From NCBI GenBank assembly GCA_964417885.1, contig CAYQKN010000196.1, positions 1-6,007 of the forward strand: a stretch of 6,007 nt of DNA. The letters are read 5' to 3'. A program made the position numbers and the translations under genes. Below, piece by piece: positions 5,288 to 6,007 of this stretch. The notes under the pieces were generated by a model, which worked only from the letters and a program-made list of their open reading frames with translations, was not told the DNA's origin and ran no database searches. Numbering within the stretch: the stretch's first letter is position 1; every line of letters starts with the position of its first letter. This DNA comes from UKL13-2 sp964417885. Its GTDB lineage: Bacteria > Pseudomonadota > Gammaproteobacteria > Burkholderiales > Usitatibacteraceae.

Positions 5288-5357
5288 TTAAACTCCAGCA
5301 CCGGCGCGGCTCTGCAGCCATTTTCGGCCTGGAAGCCGCACCAGTGCTCGAGTTTGT
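5288..5357. repeat. 70-bp palindromic dispersed repeat, copy B (diverged)
   Basis: Same length and orientation as the copy at 635-704, with 52 of 70 positions identical and no gaps needed. The conserved parts are the outer arms (AAACTC, AGCAC, CCAGTGCT, GAGTTTG) and a central CAGCC-TTTT. The arms here are no longer perfect partners (15 of 20 outer positions match). An inner pair, GCGGCT (5306-5311) and AGCCGC (5334-5339), gives an additional stem absent from copy A. It starts 15 bases after the T-run of the neighbouring hairpin repeat. Confidence 0.85.
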
Positions 5358-5458
5358 ATAAAAATCCGTCAGCTTGCTGAACCCAAGACATAATTCCCGC
5401 AATCCGGCGCCAGGCCGGCAGCCTTTCGCAACACGCCAACCAAGCAGAGACATCCATC

Positions 5459-5983
5459 ATGCCATTGCCGAACGATGTGCGGCTTGCCCCGCTGACCGAA
5501 GCCGACTTCCGCACCCTGTCGGACCTCGCCAATACCATCTGGCGCAGCCACTACATCCGTATTATCAGCGCGGAGCAGATCGAATACATGCTGGCCGGCC
5601 GGTATGTGCCGGAGAAACTGCGCGCCTATATCGGTTCGGACGTTCGCTGGCTGGACCTGCTGTGGCAGGGCGACCGGGCGATCGGCTACTGCAGTTACGC
5701 GCTCACCGAAAAGCACGACGAGATGAAGCTGGAGCAGCTTTATCTGCTGCCGGCGTTGCATGGCAAAGGGCTGGGCGGCGCGATGCTGCGCCATGTCGAA
5801 GCGCAGGCCCGCGACCAAGGCATGGCGTCGCTGATGTTGACCGTCAACAAACACAACGCCGGCTCGATCGCGGTCTACCGCAAAGCCGGCTACACGGTGC
5901 GCGAGGAAGCGCGCTTCGATATCGGCAACGGATTCGTGATGGACGATTACGTGATGGAAAAACGCCTGGCGCCGGCCGCCTGA
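5459..5983 (+). CDS. GNAT-family N-acetyltransferase
   Basis: 174 residues, from ATG 5459 to TGA 5981-5983, a typical length for a single-domain GNAT protein. These enzymes move an acetyl group from acetyl-CoA to an amine. The acetyl-CoA pyrophosphate loop is HGKGLGGAML (101-110), a variant of the usual Q/R-x-x-G-x-G/A in which H101 replaces the first residue. It follows the beta-4 strand LEQLYLLPALH and leads into a helix (RHVEAQARDQG). Motif B is seen in LMLTVNKHNAGSIAVYRKAGYTV (125-147), with N133 and Y140 in the usual positions. The start has only a weak AGAGA (5446-5450) eight bases upstream, and no better in-frame start is evident. The substrate is unknown; nothing nearby suggests it. 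The gene is divergent from kbl. Confidence 0.9.
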   Translation: MPLPNDVRLAPLTEADFRTLSDLANTIWRSHYIRIISAEQIEYMLAGRYVPEKLRAYIGSDVRWLDLLWQGDRAIGYCSYALTEKHDEMKLEQLYLLPALHGKGLGGAMLRHVEAQARDQGMASLMLTVNKHNAGSIAVYRKAGYTVREEARFDIGNGFVMDDYVMEKRLAPAA

Positions 5984-6007
5984 CCGGCGAAGCATTCTCG
6001 TGCCCCC

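Larger units (their letters stand above)
4986..5458. other. 473-bp intergenic region between divergent kbl and GNAT genes, rich in palindromes
   Basis: No credible gene is present; the short open frames here are readings through repeats. From left to right it holds the kbl ribosome-binding site, a small palindrome with a TATAAA on the kbl strand (5065-5082), and four separate inverted repeats between 5139 and 5357. A 100-bp leader precedes the GNAT gene. A CATAAT at 5389-5394 could be a -10 box for that gene, but no good -35 box lies at the right distance. Confidence 0.7.

Noticed and set aside
5187..5538. Short open frames on the minus strand over the kbl/GNAT gap
   Set aside because: They translate the palindromic repeats (VVPAKAGTQ and APVLEF peptides), which are known or shown here to be repeat-derived.

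Overview
The window (about 62-65% G+C by eye) looks like an ordinary chromosomal stretch of a betaproteobacterium, probably Burkholderiales. The reasons are close family resemblance of the threonine dehydrogenase and its partner, high-GC codon use, a periplasmic c-type cytochrome, and dispersed palindromic repeats in the gaps. The genus cannot be fixed from the sequence alone. No phage, transposase, CRISPR, tRNA or rRNA was seen.

Layout. Plus strand: the 3' part of a Crp/Fnr-family regulator (1-623), then a gap with a 70-bp palindromic repeat (635-704), then a small membrane-anchored, charged coiled-coil protein (874-1413) ending in a stem-loop terminator. Minus strand, from right to left: kbl (4985-3783), tdh (3773-2748), a secreted Ala/Lys-repeat protein with a four-cysteine C-terminal domain (2646-2131), and a secreted mono-haem cytochrome c (1906-1451) that converges on the coiled-coil gene. 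At the right end a GNAT acetyltransferase (5459-5983) runs on the plus strand, divergent from kbl.

Function. kbl and tdh form a two-gene operon for L-threonine catabolism: Tdh oxidises threonine to 2-amino-3-ketobutyrate and Kbl cleaves it with CoA to glycine and acetyl-CoA. The other genes show no obvious functional link to it or to each other; the secreted repeat protein has its own probable promoter.

Most interesting points. (1) The 224-bp gap upstream of the cytochrome gene carries, on the gene's own strand, an ordered series of motifs resembling a degenerate or minimal cobalamin riboswitch, which would be unexpected in front of a cytochrome c. (2) Two 70-bp copies of one palindromic repeat family lie about 4.6 kb apart in the same orientation. 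The second sits in a cluster of different short palindromes in the 473-bp kbl/GNAT gap. (3) The secreted protein contains seven in-frame 15-bp tandem repeats. (4) A symmetrical GGTCAA/TTGACC site overlaps that gene's predicted promoter.
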